Origin: Cyanobacterium stanieri PCC 7202
GTDB lineage: Bacteria; Cyanobacteriota; Cyanobacteriia; Cyanobacteriales; Cyanobacteriaceae
Direction: 5' to 3'
DNA: 64,000 nt
NCBI GenBank assembly: GCA_000317655.1
Contig: CP003940.1
Location: forward strand, 2,117,547 to 2,181,546
Shown here: positions 54,606 to 64,000 of the stretch, piece by piece
Layout: every line of letters starts with the position of its first letter
Position numbering within the stretch: position 1 is the stretch's first letter
Notes under the pieces: generated by a model
Database searches by the model: none
What the model saw: only the letters and a program-made list of their open reading frames with translations
Told to the model about the DNA's origin: nothing
Translations under genes and position numbers: made by a program

Positions 54606-56318
54606 TTAAAACAAAAAGTATCTTTGCGCCATGGGTAACACAGAAGCAGGTTCGCAGGTCAAAAGTTCCCCGTCGGCTCTAACTTCGTAGGTTTCAGGAT
54701 CCACATCTATTTTGGGGGTATAGGCGTTTAATTTCATGTCTGCTTTGGTGATGGTGCGGGTATTTTTGACTACAACGGTGGGTTTTTGTAAGCCTAATTT
54801 ACTTTTGATGTCTAATTGTTGAGCGACTTGGGAAATGAAGGTTAAGGATGTAGAGGCGATCGCACCGCCAAAACTAGCAAACATGGGGCGAGAGTGGATA
54901 GGCTGAGGGGTAGGAATACTAGCATTAGCATCACCCATCTGGGCAAAGGCGATCACCCCTCCTTTGATCACCAATTCAGGTTTTACCCCAAAAAAAGCAG
55001 GTTTCCATAACACTAAATCCGCCAATTTACCCACCTCCACCGAACCCACATGATCCGCTACTCCATGGGTAATAGCAGGATTGATGGTATATTTCGCCAC
55101 ATATCTTTTGGCTCGAAAATTATCCGCAGGGGAATTGTCCGAAGAACTCAAAACTCCCCTTTGTACCTTCATTTTATGGGCAGTCTGCCAAGTACGAATA
55201 ATCGTCTCCCCTACCCTACCCATCGCCTGAGAATCCGAGGCGATCATACTAAAAGCCCCCAAATCATGGAGAATATCCTCCGCCGCAATGGTTTCCCGAC
55301 GAATACGAGACTCCGCAAAAGCTACATCCTCGGGAATATTTTTATCGAGATGATGGCACACCATCAGCATATCCAAATGTTCTTCAAGGGTATTCATGGT
55401 ATAAGGACGAGTGGGATTGGTAGAAGAAGGCAAAACATTCATTTCCCCGCATACCCGAATAATATCAGGGGCATGACCACCTCCTGCTCCTTCGGTGTGA
55501 TAGGTATGGATTGCCCTATTTTTGAAAGCGTTGATAGTTTCCTCCACAAAACCTGCCTCATTGAGAGTATCAGTATGGATTGCCACCGACACATCATATT
55601 TATCTGCTACCGATAGGCAAGTGTCGATAGTCCAGGGAGTTGTACCCCAATCCTCATGCAGTTTTAAACCGATCGCCCCTGCTTTGATTTGTTCAATTAA
55701 CCCTGCTTCCTGACTACTGTTTCCTTTGCCCAAAAAACCCAAGTTCATGGCAAAGGCATCTGCCGATTCCAACATCCTCGCCATGTGCCACTCTCCAGGG
55801 GTGCAGGTGGTGGCATTGGTACCCGTCGCAGGGCCTGTGCCTCCGCCAATCATGGTGGTAATACCCGAGGCGAGGGCTGTTTCAATTTGTTGAGGACAGA
55901 TAAAATGAATGTGGGTATCAATTCCCCCAGCGGTGAGAATCATCCCCTCCCCTGCAATGGCTTCGGTACCCGGACCAATAATTATATCTACATTAGGTTG
56001 AATATCGGGATTTCCTGCTTTGCCTATGGTGCATATTTTGCCGTCCTTGATACCTATGTCTGCTTTGACGATCCCCCACCAATCAAGAATTAGAGCATTG
56101 GTAATGACTGTGTCCACTGCCCCATCTGCCCTAGAAATGCCCGACTGCCCCATGCCATCACGAATGACTTTACCGCCCCCAAATTTTACCTCATCTCCAT
56201 AGACGGTATAGTCTTCCTCTACTTCGATAAACAATTCTGTATCAGCTAACCTGAAGCGATCGCCTTTAGTAGGTCCATAGGTTTCGGCGTAAGCCCTTCT
56301 ATCCATGTAATAGCTCAT
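54606..56318 (-). CDS. ureC: Urease subunit alpha
   Basis: The 570-residue catalytic subunit that hydrolyses urea to ammonia and carbamate at a dinickel centre. Metal ligands include H136 and H138 in GGIDTHIHF, the carbamylated K219 in [11 protein letters not shown], and the HTDTLNE and [14 protein letters not shown] segments. The mobile flap [16 protein letters not shown] holds the conserved Cys and His. No other ure gene is adjacent, so the urease genes are scattered, as in several cyanobacteria. Confidence 0.97.
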   Translation of the reverse strand: MSYYMDRRAYAETYGPTKGDRFRLADTELFIEVEEDYTVYGDEVKFGGGKVIRDGMGQSGISRADGAVDTVITNALILDWWGIVKADIGIKDGKICTIGKAGNPDIQPNVDIIIGPGTEAIAGEGMILTAGGIDTHIHFICPQQIETALASGITTMIGGGTGPATGTNATTCTPGEWHMARMLESADAFAMNLGFLGKGNSSQEAGLIEQIKAGAIGLKLHEDWGTTPWTIDTCLSVADKYDVSVAIHTDTLNEAGFVEETINAFKNRAIHTYHTEGAGGGHAPDIIRVCGEMNVLPSSTNPTRPYTMNTLEEHLDMLMVCHHLDKNIPEDVAFAESRIRRETIAAEDILHDLGAFSMIASDSQAMGRVGETIIRTWQTAHKMKVQRGVLSSSDNSPADNFRAKRYVAKYTINPAITHGVADHVGSVEVGKLADLVLWKPAFFGVKPELVIKGGVIAFAQMGDANASIPTPQPIHSRPMFASFGGAIASTSLTFISQVAQQLDIKSKLGLQKPTVVVKNTRTITKADMKLNAYTPKIDVDPETYEVRADGELLTCEPASVLPMAQRYFLF

Positions 56319-56462
56319 ATTAATCGTTAGTAATAGTCAATTGTTGTTTTTAAGTTTATCTGTTATTACGCCCTTGTTTCATCTTTTATTAACATCCTCC
56401 GATAGTCCCATGACTAATTCCCGAAACATCATATTTAAACTATAATTTGATTGTAGTGATAG

Positions 56463-56873
56463 TTAAATATTCATCAGAGAAATAACGTTGATGTCGGTCA
56501 CCCGATGGAGAGGTTTCGTTGGTTTTTCTGTGGTTATAAACTCATCAGCATTGACAGAAATAGCACTAGCTATCTGTAAAGCATCTAAAGCATTTAAACC
56601 ATAGCTAATTGCTAAATCTTCTGCTAATTTAACAATAGTATTTAAGTCATTTGCCCATACATTACACATATCAAAAAAAGCATTATAAAAATTAGCTTTT
56701 TCAATCTGCTTATAATATTTTGCCTTGGTTAAAATTTCTAAACGCACAAAATTACTAGAACAAAAATAACGACTATTATCATCTAATATTAAGTTAGCTT
56801 GTGCGGAGACTAGATCATTTCCCCTAGAGGCAGCAATTAATACACCTGAGTCCAAATAGGAAAGAATGTACAC
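56463..56873 (-). CDS. PIN-domain toxin, VapC-like
   Basis: A 136-residue PIN nuclease-like protein. The first acidic residue is in YLDSGVLIAA, a Glu in FVRLEILTKA, and a second Asp in ALDALQIASA; the final acidic residue is less clear, since ITTEKP occupies that place. VapC toxins cut RNA. A GTG start at 56873, two bases after the antitoxin stop, is used. The pair is a small toxin-antitoxin unit between ureC and sufS. Confidence 0.85.
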   Translation of the reverse strand: MYILSYLDSGVLIAASRGNDLVSAQANLILDDNSRYFCSSNFVRLEILTKAKYYKQIEKANFYNAFFDMCNVWANDLNTIVKLAEDLAISYGLNALDALQIASAISVNADEFITTEKPTKPLHRVTDINVISLMNI

Positions 56874-56875
56874 GA

Positions 56876-57136
56876 TTATTCTTTGCCTCTAATGTCATTC
56901 ATTTCAGCTTCTATTTCATCCCAATCTAAAAGTTTTACACCAGATTTTTTAACGATTTCTTGTCTTAAAGCCCATAATTTTTTACCCCTTTTTGTTTTAG
57001 GCAGATAGTCTATTAGTTTATTATTATCTTGCTCACTATTTTCACTTAATTTATCAATTAAAGCCCAAACTTCAGCCTTCTTTTCGATATCTAAAGATTG
57101 CCATTTGGTTAATAATAATTGTTCCGTAATTATCAT
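56876..57136 (-). CDS. Antitoxin of a VapBC-like pair
   Basis: An 86-residue protein directly upstream of the PIN gene. Its N-terminal half is helical (LTKWQSLDIEKKAEVWALID), and its C-terminus is acidic and neutralising (DWDEIEAEMNDIRG). No classic ribbon-helix-helix or AbrB motif is evident, so the antitoxin family is not certain. Its position and size are strong support. Confidence 0.8.
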   Translation of the reverse strand: MIITEQLLLTKWQSLDIEKKAEVWALIDKLSENSEQDNNKLIDYLPKTKRGKKLWALRQEIVKKSGVKLLDWDEIEAEMNDIRGKE

Positions 57137-57339
57137 TTTATACCTCTATTTCTTTTTTATAAGGATATGATTAAATATATTTTGCTAATCCTATTATAAA
57201 TAGTCATAATTTTGTTCAGTTTGGGAAAAATAAAAAGTTCAGAACAAATACCTGTGGTTTTTATTTATATGCTATTTACTAAATTAGAGGCATTATTAAC
57301 CATTATCCTTAGTATTATTTGGTTTGCAGTATATCGGCA

Positions 57340-58599
57340 CTACATCATTTGTGTGAAAAAATCGATAGTTTCCTTGAGGGCTTTTATAAAAGTATCTATT
57401 TCCTCAAAAGTATTGTAAAAATAAAGACTTGCCCTCGCACTGCCTGAAATTTCTAAATAACGGTGCAAAGGTTGGGTACAATGATGACCAGAACGAATGG
57501 CAATACCTTCATTATCAAGAAGTGTTGCTAAATCACTGGCATGGATACCATCCACATTAAAAGCCGCTAAACAAGCTCTTCCTTTGCCCTCTGGGGTGGG
57601 TTGATTGCCATAAATTCTCAGGTTAGGAATTTGGTCTAATTTTTCAAATAGATAGGCAGTTAATTGTTCTTCATATTGATGAATTTTATCCATACCAATA
57701 TTACTCAAATAATCCACCGCCGCACCAAGGGCAATGGCTTCACCGATGGCAGGAGTACCTGCTTCAAATTTGTGGGGAAGTTCACCACAAGTAAAATGGT
57801 CGAGATATACTTCGCCTATCATTTCCCCTCCCCCAAGGAAAGGGGGCATTTCTAATAATAGTTCTTCTTTACCGTATAAAAATCCAATGCCTGTGGTGGC
57901 ACACATTTTATGACCCGAACCCACTAACCAATCACAATCCATGGCTTGGACATCGATGGGAAGATGGGGAAGGCTTTGACAGGCATCGATTAACACTTTC
58001 GCCCCTTGCTTATGGGCGAGGTTGATAATTTCCTCTACGGGATTAATACATCCGAGGGTATTAGAAACATGAACTATGGATACTAATTTGGTTTTTTCGT
58101 TGAGGAAGGTTTTATATTGTTGTAGGTCAAATTCTTCGGTGTCAGTGAGTTCTACAAAACGGATTTTTGCTCCTGTTTTTTGGGCGATGATTTGCCAAGG
58201 AACAATGTTACTATGATGTTCCATGACACTTAAAATGATTTCATCATCTGGTTGAAGATTGCTTAAACCCCAAGTATAGGCAACGATGTTTATGGCTTCA
58301 CTGGCGTTACGGGTATAGACGATTTCGTTGCGACTACGGGCATTGATAAATTTGGCGACTTTATCCCTTGCACCTTCATAGTCATCGGTTGCCCTACCGC
58401 TAAGACTGTGGGCGCCTCTATGGACATTGGCGTTGTTATACTCATAGTAATTTTTCAGGGCGTTGATAACGGCGGTGGGCTTTTGGGATGTGGCGGCATT
58501 ATCAAAGTAAATTAAGGGCTTTCCGTTAATTTCTTGGTGGAGGATGGGAAAGTCTTTTCTGATGTTAGGATCGATCGCACTTACTTGAGTTACAGTCAT
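57340..58599 (-). CDS. sufS: Cysteine desulfurase SufS
   Basis: A 419-residue PLP enzyme that takes sulfur from cysteine for Fe-S cluster assembly. The PLP lysine is in [16 protein letters not shown] and the active-site Cys in [26 protein letters not shown] starts the fold. Cyanobacterial suf clusters usually have sufBCDS together; here sufS lies alone in the window. The downstream end is 203 bases from the antitoxin gene. Confidence 0.96.
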   Translation of the reverse strand: MTVTQVSAIDPNIRKDFPILHQEINGKPLIYFDNAATSQKPTAVINALKNYYEYNNANVHRGAHSLSGRATDDYEGARDKVAKFINARSRNEIVYTRNASEAINIVAYTWGLSNLQPDDEIILSVMEHHSNIVPWQIIAQKTGAKIRFVELTDTEEFDLQQYKTFLNEKTKLVSIVHVSNTLGCINPVEEIINLAHKQGAKVLIDACQSLPHLPIDVQAMDCDWLVGSGHKMCATTGIGFLYGKEELLLEMPPFLGGGEMIGEVYLDHFTCGELPHKFEAGTPAIGEAIALGAAVDYLSNIGMDKIHQYEEQLTAYLFEKLDQIPNLRIYGNQPTPEGKGRACLAAFNVDGIHASDLATLLDNEGIAIRSGHHCTQPLHRYLEISGSARASLYFYNTFEEIDTFIKALKETIDFFTQMM

Positions 58600-58679
58600 A
58601 ACAGGGTTATTTTTTTATAAAATTAGTGATCGCCATGGAGGTCAAGAATAATCATTATTTTAACATAGAGAGCCGTTAG

Positions 58680-58712
58680 CAATGGACCATTGACAATGGA
58701 CAATTAACAATT
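58680..58712. repeat. STRR array, CAATGGA heptads
   Basis: CAATGGA, CCATTGA, CAATGGA and CAATTAA units lie between sufS and the kinase gene. Mixed orientations appear within one array. Confidence 0.65.
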
Positions 58713-58771
58713 ATTTTTTGCTCAAACCTTTATGTTGATGTATTTTTGTTTTGCTAAGAAATGGAGGTGTT

Positions 58772-60019
58772 ATGGTGGAAAGTTTTTATTTAGGTTTTGA
58801 TTTTGGTACTTCGGGGGTAAGGGCGATCGCCCTTGATCAAGATCGTCAATGTACTGATACTATCAAGATAGAATCCTCCCATTACGAGCATTTTTCCCAG
58901 TGGGAGGAAGCACTGTGGCAAGTTTTTGCCCAATTACCCCTCAATATAAAACAAAATCTAAGGGCGATCGCCCTTTCGGGTACATCCAGCACGGTTTTGT
59001 TGTGCGACAAGGAAGGAAAACCCCTCACCAATCCCCTTTGGTATAACGATAATCGAGGAAAAAGTATCCTCCCCCAACTACGAGAATTTGTCCCCGAAAA
59101 TCATCTTACCCTCAGCGCCACTTCTAGCCTTGCCAAACTTTATTGGTGGTATCAACAACCTATATTTAAAAAAGCCCATTATTTTCTCCATCAAGCGGAT
59201 TATCTCGGTTTTTTATTACATGGAAAATTAGGCATCAGCGATTATCATAACGCCCTCAAATTAGGCTATGACGTGGAAAATTTAACCTATCCTCAATGGC
59301 TAAAAAATAAACCTTTTTCCCACCTTTTACCGATGGTGAAATATCCGGGAGAAACAGTTGCCTCCATAATGGTAAATATTAGTAAAAAATTTAATATCAA
59401 TCCTCAGTGTGTCATTAAAACAGGTACCACAGACAGTATCGCTGCTTTTTTGGCTAGTGGTGTTAAAACAACGGGGGAAGGAGTAACTTCCTTGGGTTCA
59501 ACCCTTGTCTTAAAACTTTTGAGTGATAAAAAAGTTGATGATAGTCGTTATGGCATTTATAGCCATCGTTTGGGCAATTTATGGTTAACTGGGGGCGCTT
59601 CTAATACGGGAGGTGCTGTTTTAAAACATTTTTTTTCTGCCCAACAATTGCAAGAGTTAACCAATCATATTAATCCTAATAAACTACTTAATTATCATTA
59701 TTATCCATTAATAAATAAGGGCGATCGTTTTCCTATTAACAATCCCGAATTAAACCCAAAATTAGAGCCAAAACCTGATAAACCTCTGCTTTTTTTCCAA
59801 GGTATTTTAGAAGGTATTGCCGATATTGAGAATAAAGGTTATCAATTATTACAACAACTAGGGGCAAATGCCCTTACTAAAGTATATACTGCAGGAGGGG
59901 GTTCGGTAAATGAACCATGGCGACAGATAAGGCAATTAAAGTTACATGTGCCTGTGGTAAAATCTCTGCACACTGAAGCCTGTTATGGGGTTGCTCTTTT
60001 GGCGATGGGGCAAGATTAG
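58772..60019 (+). CDS. FGGY-family sugar kinase, D-ribulose kinase-like
   Basis: About 415 residues of the FGGY/ribokinase-like actin fold. The N-terminal phosphate loop is LGFDFGTSGVRAIALDQD, then IALSGTSSTVLLCD and WYNDNRG. The C-terminal part has TGTTDSIAAFLASG and YTAGGGSVNEPWRQIR. It resembles the SePSK/AtXK-1 sugar kinases that phosphorylate ribulose. The ATG at 58772, after GGAGGT, is preferred. It is convergent with the membrane protein at 60125, and a small stem ATGGC/GCCAT lies between. Confidence 0.85.
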   Translation: MVESFYLGFDFGTSGVRAIALDQDRQCTDTIKIESSHYEHFSQWEEALWQVFAQLPLNIKQNLRAIALSGTSSTVLLCDKEGKPLTNPLWYNDNRGKSILPQLREFVPENHLTLSATSSLAKLYWWYQQPIFKKAHYFLHQADYLGFLLHGKLGISDYHNALKLGYDVENLTYPQWLKNKPFSHLLPMVKYPGETVASIMVNISKKFNINPQCVIKTGTTDSIAAFLASGVKTTGEGVTSLGSTLVLKLLSDKKVDDSRYGIYSHRLGNLWLTGGASNTGGAVLKHFFSAQQLQELTNHINPNKLLNYHYYPLINKGDRFPINNPELNPKLEPKPDKPLLFFQGILEGIADIENKGYQLLQQLGANALTKVYTAGGGSVNEPWRQIRQLKLHVPVVKSLHTEACYGVALLAMGQD

Positions 60020-60124
60020 CTTTACCTATGGCATAAAAAATACGCCATGGCAGTACATCTTCTCTTGATTTTAATCCCTTAGATTTAGAATAGTTGTCAT
60101 CAAAAGTCAGAAAATAAATCAATT

Positions 60125-60877
60125 TTAGGGATGACGAAGATAATCGACATTAAGGAAAAATACTGTCAGCATGGTGAAGAAAAAATAAGAAATTAAGCCT
60201 GTTACTAAAACATCAGCAATGGAAATTAAGAGAGGCATAAAAGGAATCCAACCCAGACCAAAATTTATCAAAGTAAATCCAATAGTACTTACAAAAATCA
60301 TCACAAAAAGAATTAGGAATAATAGAATATTTCTACCAAAAATTTTCCACCATTGTCCTTTGACTAAATTATAACTATATCCCAAAGATTCCATAACTTT
60401 TTGATTTCTTAAGACGATGGAATCAAGAGCAAAATATAAGACATTGGCTATATATATTCCCGGAATGAAGAAAAAGATAAAACCCACCAGTGATAAGAAA
60501 GTGATGATAATTGTCACCAGTATGGACGAAAGTAATTTTGATAAGGCAAAACTAAGGGCTTCACTTACTTGAATAGATTTGCCAAGAATATAGGCTTCTG
60601 TGATTTTCATAGTTGCCATGACACCTAAAATGCTCAAAATAGATGAGATGACAGAGTATGGAAAAAATAAGGGCGTTATATCTTCTGGACTTTCAATGGG
60701 CCCTATACCTATACCTAATAAAGCCACTGGGAGTTGAGTGATTAATACTAATGTGAAAAATTCAGAGAAATATTCTCGGCAAATTTTCCCAGCTATGTCC
60801 ATATAATCCTTAACGGTGACGTGGGCTTCTTTTAGTTTGGCTTGATACATGATTATTTTTGATAATATTGATCCCAA
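60125..60877 (-). CDS. Integral membrane protein of unknown function
   Basis: A 250-residue protein with about six hydrophobic segments (LLSSILVTIIITFLSLVGFI, then FFFIPGIYIANVLYFALDSI and ILLFLILFVMIFVSTIGF). It has DSIVLRNQKVMESLGYSYNL, like the DUF975/glycerophosphoryl-diester-phosphodiesterase membrane-domain family, with the KGQWWKIFGRN turn. Function is not known. It follows the 129-residue membrane gene by 47 bases. Confidence 0.75.
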   Translation of the reverse strand: MGSILSKIIMYQAKLKEAHVTVKDYMDIAGKICREYFSEFFTLVLITQLPVALLGIGIGPIESPEDITPLFFPYSVISSILSILGVMATMKITEAYILGKSIQVSEALSFALSKLLSSILVTIIITFLSLVGFIFFFIPGIYIANVLYFALDSIVLRNQKVMESLGYSYNLVKGQWWKIFGRNILLFLILFVMIFVSTIGFTLINFGLGWIPFMPLLISIADVLVTGLISYFFFTMLTVFFLNVDYLRHP

Positions 60878-60924
60878 TTTTATAAAAAAAATAATATATA
60901 TTCAAATAGTACATTTAATTTCAA

Positions 60925-61314
60925 TTAATTTATTTTGAGTAAAAATACTAAACTAGGGGCGATAAATAGAAATAGCATTCCAATGCCTAAAAAGCCACCT
61001 CGATAAATATTGAAGTCATAGCTGATGCGTTTCCATGAATAATGAAAAACATATCTACCAAGTAAAAGATCGAAATTGACCATTAGAAATAACCATAATA
61101 AGCCAATTAAAAAAGCGTCTATTATCGTATTCGGTTTTATCCAAGGAAGAGTAAACCAAGTAATTAAAAATATCAGGAAACAACCACTAATTATTCCTAA
61201 CTTTTTGGCTAAAGATTCTCCTATTTTTCGGCTCACAAATTTTACTCTAATAATGCCCTGTATTGTTTCTGCTAGGGCTATTAATAGCCATATAATTAGG
61301 GCTTTTATAATCAT
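60925..61314 (-). CDS. Small integral membrane protein, overlapping sirB
   Basis: A 129-residue protein with about four hydrophobic segments. ALIIWLLIALAETIQGIIRV begins it, and VFHYSWKRISYDFNIYRGGF precedes the last helix. I do not recognise a family. Its start overlaps the last four bases of the sirohydrochlorin chelatase gene (ATGA junction), so it is translated with that gene. Confidence 0.75.
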   Translation of the reverse strand: MIIKALIIWLLIALAETIQGIIRVKFVSRKIGESLAKKLGIISGCFLIFLITWFTLPWIKPNTIIDAFLIGLLWLFLMVNFDLLLGRYVFHYSWKRISYDFNIYRGGFLGIGMLFLFIAPSLVFLLKIN

Positions 61315-62042
61315 TTTTCGAGAAGATTTTTGACTATTATATGGGCTAATTCGGGGGTTGCCCCTAAAGGGTCTATAATTTCTAAGCTAAGGTCATTATA
61401 TTCGGTTTTTATTTCTTCTATTCTAAAGGCGATCGCCCTTGTAATTTTACCGGGGAATAAAAAGTAAGGAAGCATCACAATCTTTTTTGCCCCTAATGTG
61501 ACTAAATTAGTTATAACCTGATCATAAAAAGGATTCATTGACCAAAACGTCAGTGTCGCTGAACTATTTTTTGCCAACAAACTCGCCTCTGCTTGTCCTT
61601 CTTTTAACCTTGTACCATGGGCTATTAAGATTCTTTGATGATGAGGATATTTTTGATATTTTTCTTGTAATAAGCCTAACAATGAGCCTTCAGAACCTAA
61701 ATGAGGTAATATTTTTATGTCTATACCAACATAAGCTATATTTTTAAGGGCGATCGCACCTTGTTCGGGTATATCATCCATAACATGAGTACCAGAAAAA
61801 AGAAAAAGAGGTAATATTTTGATTTGTTTATAACTCTGCCGATGACAAAAGTGGGCAAAATCGGTAATTTTTTGCGCCAAAGATTGTGAAGAAAGTTCCA
61901 GATAAGCAGTATCCAAGTAGCCGTTAACCCCTAGTGTCTTCAACTTCTCCCGAATCAAGTCAGCAAGACGATCCAGATATATTTTATATTGAGGATTTCT
62001 ACTACCATGCACTACTAACAAGTAGCCTGTGTCATTATTCAT
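61311..62042 (-). CDS. sirB: Sirohydrochlorin chelatase-like protein (CbiX/SirB)
   Basis: A 243-residue chelatase that inserts iron or cobalt into sirohydrochlorin for siroheme or cobalamin. Two similar halves are seen: LLVVHGSRNPQYK with LPLFLFSGTHVMDDIP, and ILIAHGTRLKEGQ with LPYFLFPGKITRAIA, each with an HG-type metal site. The plain sirohydrochlorin function is likely; cobalt versus iron cannot be decided. Downstream genes encode two membrane proteins. Confidence 0.9.
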   Translation of the reverse strand: MNNDTGYLLVVHGSRNPQYKIYLDRLADLIREKLKTLGVNGYLDTAYLELSSQSLAQKITDFAHFCHRQSYKQIKILPLFLFSGTHVMDDIPEQGAIALKNIAYVGIDIKILPHLGSEGSLLGLLQEKYQKYPHHQRILIAHGTRLKEGQAEASLLAKNSSATLTFWSMNPFYDQVITNLVTLGAKKIVMLPYFLFPGKITRAIAFRIEEIKTEYNDLSLEIIDPLGATPELAHIIVKNLLEK

Positions 62043-62219
62043 TTAATAGTTTTGATAAAAGACTGGCAAAAGTTTATACTACCCTCAAATATTTTAACCT
62101 CAACTAGGATTAAGGTGATTGTATTTTTGTTTCTAAGATAATATAAAATTTTCAACCCAAGAGAAAATAATACTTTCCACTTATCTCCAATTTAGATTAT
62201 TTAAGAATATTAAATATAA

Positions 62220-63221
62220 TTATTCTGTGGTAACTTTGCCACGAAATACAAAATAATTATAGATATTATAAAAAAGCATAATTGGTATTAAAAAGCCAAT
62301 GAATATTAACATAAATACCAATGAGCTAGGAGAAGCAGCGGCTTCATAGATAGTAATACTGGGGGGAATAATGTAGGGAAATACCACTAATGCCAAACCC
62401 ACAAAAGTAAGTAAAAATATTAAGATAGTCAGGATAAACGGGATTTTTTCTTGCTTTTTATTAAGGCTAATAAGTAGCCAAATAATTAAACTTATCCCAA
62501 TAATAGGAATGGTACTAAAAATGTAAATAAATGGTTGTTCAAACAATCGATTTCTAGCAAAAATAGAAAAAATTGGGGTCACAGCAGTAATGGCGATCGC
62601 ACCTAATAAAGTAGTAATAGAAGCGATTTTAGCTGTTTTATAATGGGTGTCCTGTAAACTACCAGAAGTTTTCATAATTAGATAACAAGAGCCAATTAAA
62701 ACATAACCTTGGATCAAAGTGAAAGCAATAATAATACTACGCCAGTTAAACCAATCCCAAGTGGAGCCAATAAAATGCCCTGTCTCATCCACATGAATTC
62801 CCTCAATTACCCCTGCAAGGGCAAAACCCTGCCCCAAAGTAGCCACGAAACTACCAATACCAAAAGCCACATTCCAGAAAAATTTACGCTCAGAATTTTC
62901 CCGAAATTCAAACGCCACCGTGCGAAAAACCAACCCAATTACCATAATCATAATCGGGATATAGAGAGAGCTTAAAATGGTGGCATAGGCAAGAGGAAAA
63001 GCACCAAATAAACTTCCCCCCATCAAAATTAGCCAAGTAGCATTAGCATCCCACACATTACTTAAACTGGTCATTAATATACTCCTCCTTTCCTCCGTAG
63101 AAGAAGTAAGGGAAAGAATACCCACCCCCAAATCAAAACCATCTAACATCACATACATAAACAAAAACAAAGCCAAAATAGCAAACCACACTAAAGGCAA
63201 CAAATAATCTAATGATTCCAT
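62220..63221 (-). CDS. cydB: Cytochrome bd oxidase subunit II
   Basis: A 333-residue, nine- to ten-helix membrane protein that pairs with CydA in the quinol oxidase. The N-terminus has VWFAILALFLFMYVMLDGFD and LGVGILSL, and SNVWDANATWLILMGGSLF is the typical segment. Helices continue to the C-terminus, ending NYFVFRGKVTTE. The gene is downstream of cydA and separated from it by an STRR array. Confidence 0.96.
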   Translation of the reverse strand: MESLDYLLPLVWFAILALFLFMYVMLDGFDLGVGILSLTSSTEERRSILMTSLSNVWDANATWLILMGGSLFGAFPLAYATILSSLYIPIMIMVIGLVFRTVAFEFRENSERKFFWNVAFGIGSFVATLGQGFALAGVIEGIHVDETGHFIGSTWDWFNWRSIIIAFTLIQGYVLIGSCYLIMKTSGSLQDTHYKTAKIASITTLLGAIAITAVTPIFSIFARNRLFEQPFIYIFSTIPIIGISLIIWLLISLNKKQEKIPFILTILIFLLTFVGLALVVFPYIIPPSITIYEAAASPSSLVFMLIFIGFLIPIMLFYNIYNYFVFRGKVTTE

Positions 63222-63288
63222 GATAAAAATTTCTTGAATTTACAATAAAAGCCACAGGTAAGAGGCAAAAGATAATTTTCTGCCTAAA

Positions 63289-63321
63289 ACCTGACACCTG
63301 ACACCTGAAACCTACCACCTA
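63289..63321. repeat. STRR array between cydA and cydB
   Basis: ACCTGAC heptads (ACCTGACACCTGACACCTGA and onward) end inside the cydA stop codon region. The array lies within an operon, which it splits by about 97 bases. Confidence 0.75.
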
Positions 63322-63999
63322 ATTAATGGGGCGACTATTGGGAATATGTTTAGCAGGATTGACATCCAAAGGGGTTTCTACCTCCGTCGCATTGGGTAAA
63401 GGTAAATCAAAATTGGGTCCTTTGCGGATGATACGACTGCCAAAATAAAGGGCAGAAAAGAAAAGCAAAGTATAAATAGCCAAAAAGATAATCAAGGAAG
63501 TTAAGACATTTCCCGCAGGTAGATTGGACACTGCATCTGCCGTGCGAATTTGTCCATATACAACCCAAGGTTGTCTACCCACACAGCGCACTATCCAACC
63601 AGATTCTACCGCCAGATAACCCATAGGGGCGCTGAATATCCAAGCCCACATTAATAATTTTTGTTCCGTTAAACTTTCGGCGGTAAATTTACCCCTTAGC
63701 CATTGAATGATAGATACTACCATGATGCCCACAAACACGAAAGCAATGCCACTCATGAGGCGAAAGGCATAATATACCAAACCTACCATGGAGGGACGAT
63801 CTTCTGGTTGCCATTCTTTTAAACCTAATACAGGCTCACTTAAACGAGGTTTAAACTCTAGGATATAGCTTAGGGCGTTTGGTACTTTAATTTCCCAATT
63901 GTTACTCTCTATTTTATTGTTGGGCGCTGCCAACAGACTCCAATCAGCTTTCTCTCCTGCGGGAATGGTATCCCACAACGCTTCCATGGCTGCTAACTT
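63319..63999 (-). CDS. cydA: Cytochrome bd oxidase subunit I, 3' part
   Basis: The frame is open to the right edge (codons for KLAA precede the internal Met at 63987), so only about the last 227 residues are seen. Signatures are RLMSGIAFVFVG, the GWIVRCVGRQPWVVYGQIRT segment and the last helices. The Q-loop region that separates the classes is absent or short in this part, as in cyanobacterial CydA with a short loop. It is the first gene of cydAB. Confidence 0.95.
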   Translation of the reverse strand, partial: KLAAMEALWDTIPAGEKADWSLLAAPNNKIESNNWEIKVPNALSYILEFKPRLSEPVLGLKEWQPEDRPSMVGLVYYAFRLMSGIAFVFVGIMVVSIIQWLRGKFTAESLTEQKLLMWAWIFSAPMGYLAVESGWIVRCVGRQPWVVYGQIRTADAVSNLPAGNVLTSLIIFLAIYTLLFFSALYFGSRIIRKGPNFDLPLPNATEVETPLDVNPAKHIPNSRPIN

Positions 64000-64000
64000 C

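Noticed and set aside
55050-55616. A 188-codon open frame opposite ureC
   Set aside because: It lies fully inside ureC, the product is arginine- and histidine-rich without a family, and ureC is certain.
57212-57418. A hydrophobic frame between the antitoxin gene and sufS
   Set aside because: It overlaps the end of sufS and uses a poor start; no ribosome binding site.
1-64000. Search by eye for tRNA, rRNA, tmRNA and RNase P RNA
   Set aside because: No segment in the gaps showed the T-loop pattern or known conserved cores; a covariance-model scan (tRNAscan, Rfam) would decide.

Overview
The window comes from a low-GC, probably unicellular cyanobacterium. Core photosynthesis genes are present: psaK, petC and petA, ocp, cp12, cpcF, psb32 and a cyanobacterial-type rpsA. 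The HIP1 octamer GCGATCGC recurs throughout, and short heptanucleotide repeats of the cyanobacterial STRR type lie between genes. Gene content and base composition suggest the Cyanobacterium/Geminocystis neighbourhood, but that placement is inference. No rRNA, tRNA, CRISPR array, prophage or intact insertion sequence was found. The window reads as ordinary chromosome with dense, short, mixed-strand operons.

Layout: 0-6.5 kb holds the end of a TPR protein, a possible 27-residue mini-gene, psaK, rpsA, asnS, a family-2 glycosyltransferase, agmatinase, a hypothetical protein and rpiA. 6.7-15.6 kb holds ocp, serA, a CHAD protein, a methyltransferase, menD and an abutting helicase-like gene. 15.6-25.4 kb holds a MIF-like protein, a 108-bp inverted-repeat element, an aldo/keto reductase-ferredoxin fusion, an NblB-like HEAT protein, a CBS protein, gatB, a DUF2288 protein, a frameshifted histidine kinase, a frameshifted GT39-type glycosyltransferase, an LptF/G permease and an anti-sigma-type kinase. 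25.6-36.6 kb holds an alpha/beta hydrolase, hisS, a cation diffusion facilitator, a second inverted-repeat element, ferredoxin with an overlapping secreted nuclease, psb32, an ABC exporter, a ZiaR-like metal sensor, cp12, cpcF and a CIA30 protein.

36.6-44.5 kb holds a secreted repeat protein, two small proteins, folE, an SDR, accA, lspA, bioY, bioB and murA. Biotin synthesis and uptake therefore lie beside a subunit of a biotin-dependent enzyme. 44.7-49.6 kb holds a pilH-pilI-pilJ chemotaxis-like cluster for type IV pili, then J-domain, DUF3143 and DUF3067 proteins. 49.8-64 kb holds petCA, an MshEN-like protein, a GT4 glycosyltransferase, a D27-like protein, a stand-alone ureC, a VapBC-like pair, sufS, an FGGY kinase, two membrane proteins with a sirohydrochlorin chelatase, and cydB with the 3' part of cydA, which runs off the right edge.

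The less ordinary observations are: two neighbouring genes broken at A7 tracts where one extra A would restore both; a murA whose only well-placed start after a strong Shine-Dalgarno is ATT; two MITE-like elements with perfect terminal repeats; STRR arrays that reach gene ends; a 42-bp coding tandem repeat; a duplicated MshEN-like fold without a secretion ATPase; and a 27-codon ORF with a strong ribosome binding site beside psaK. No clearly new multi-gene system is visible.
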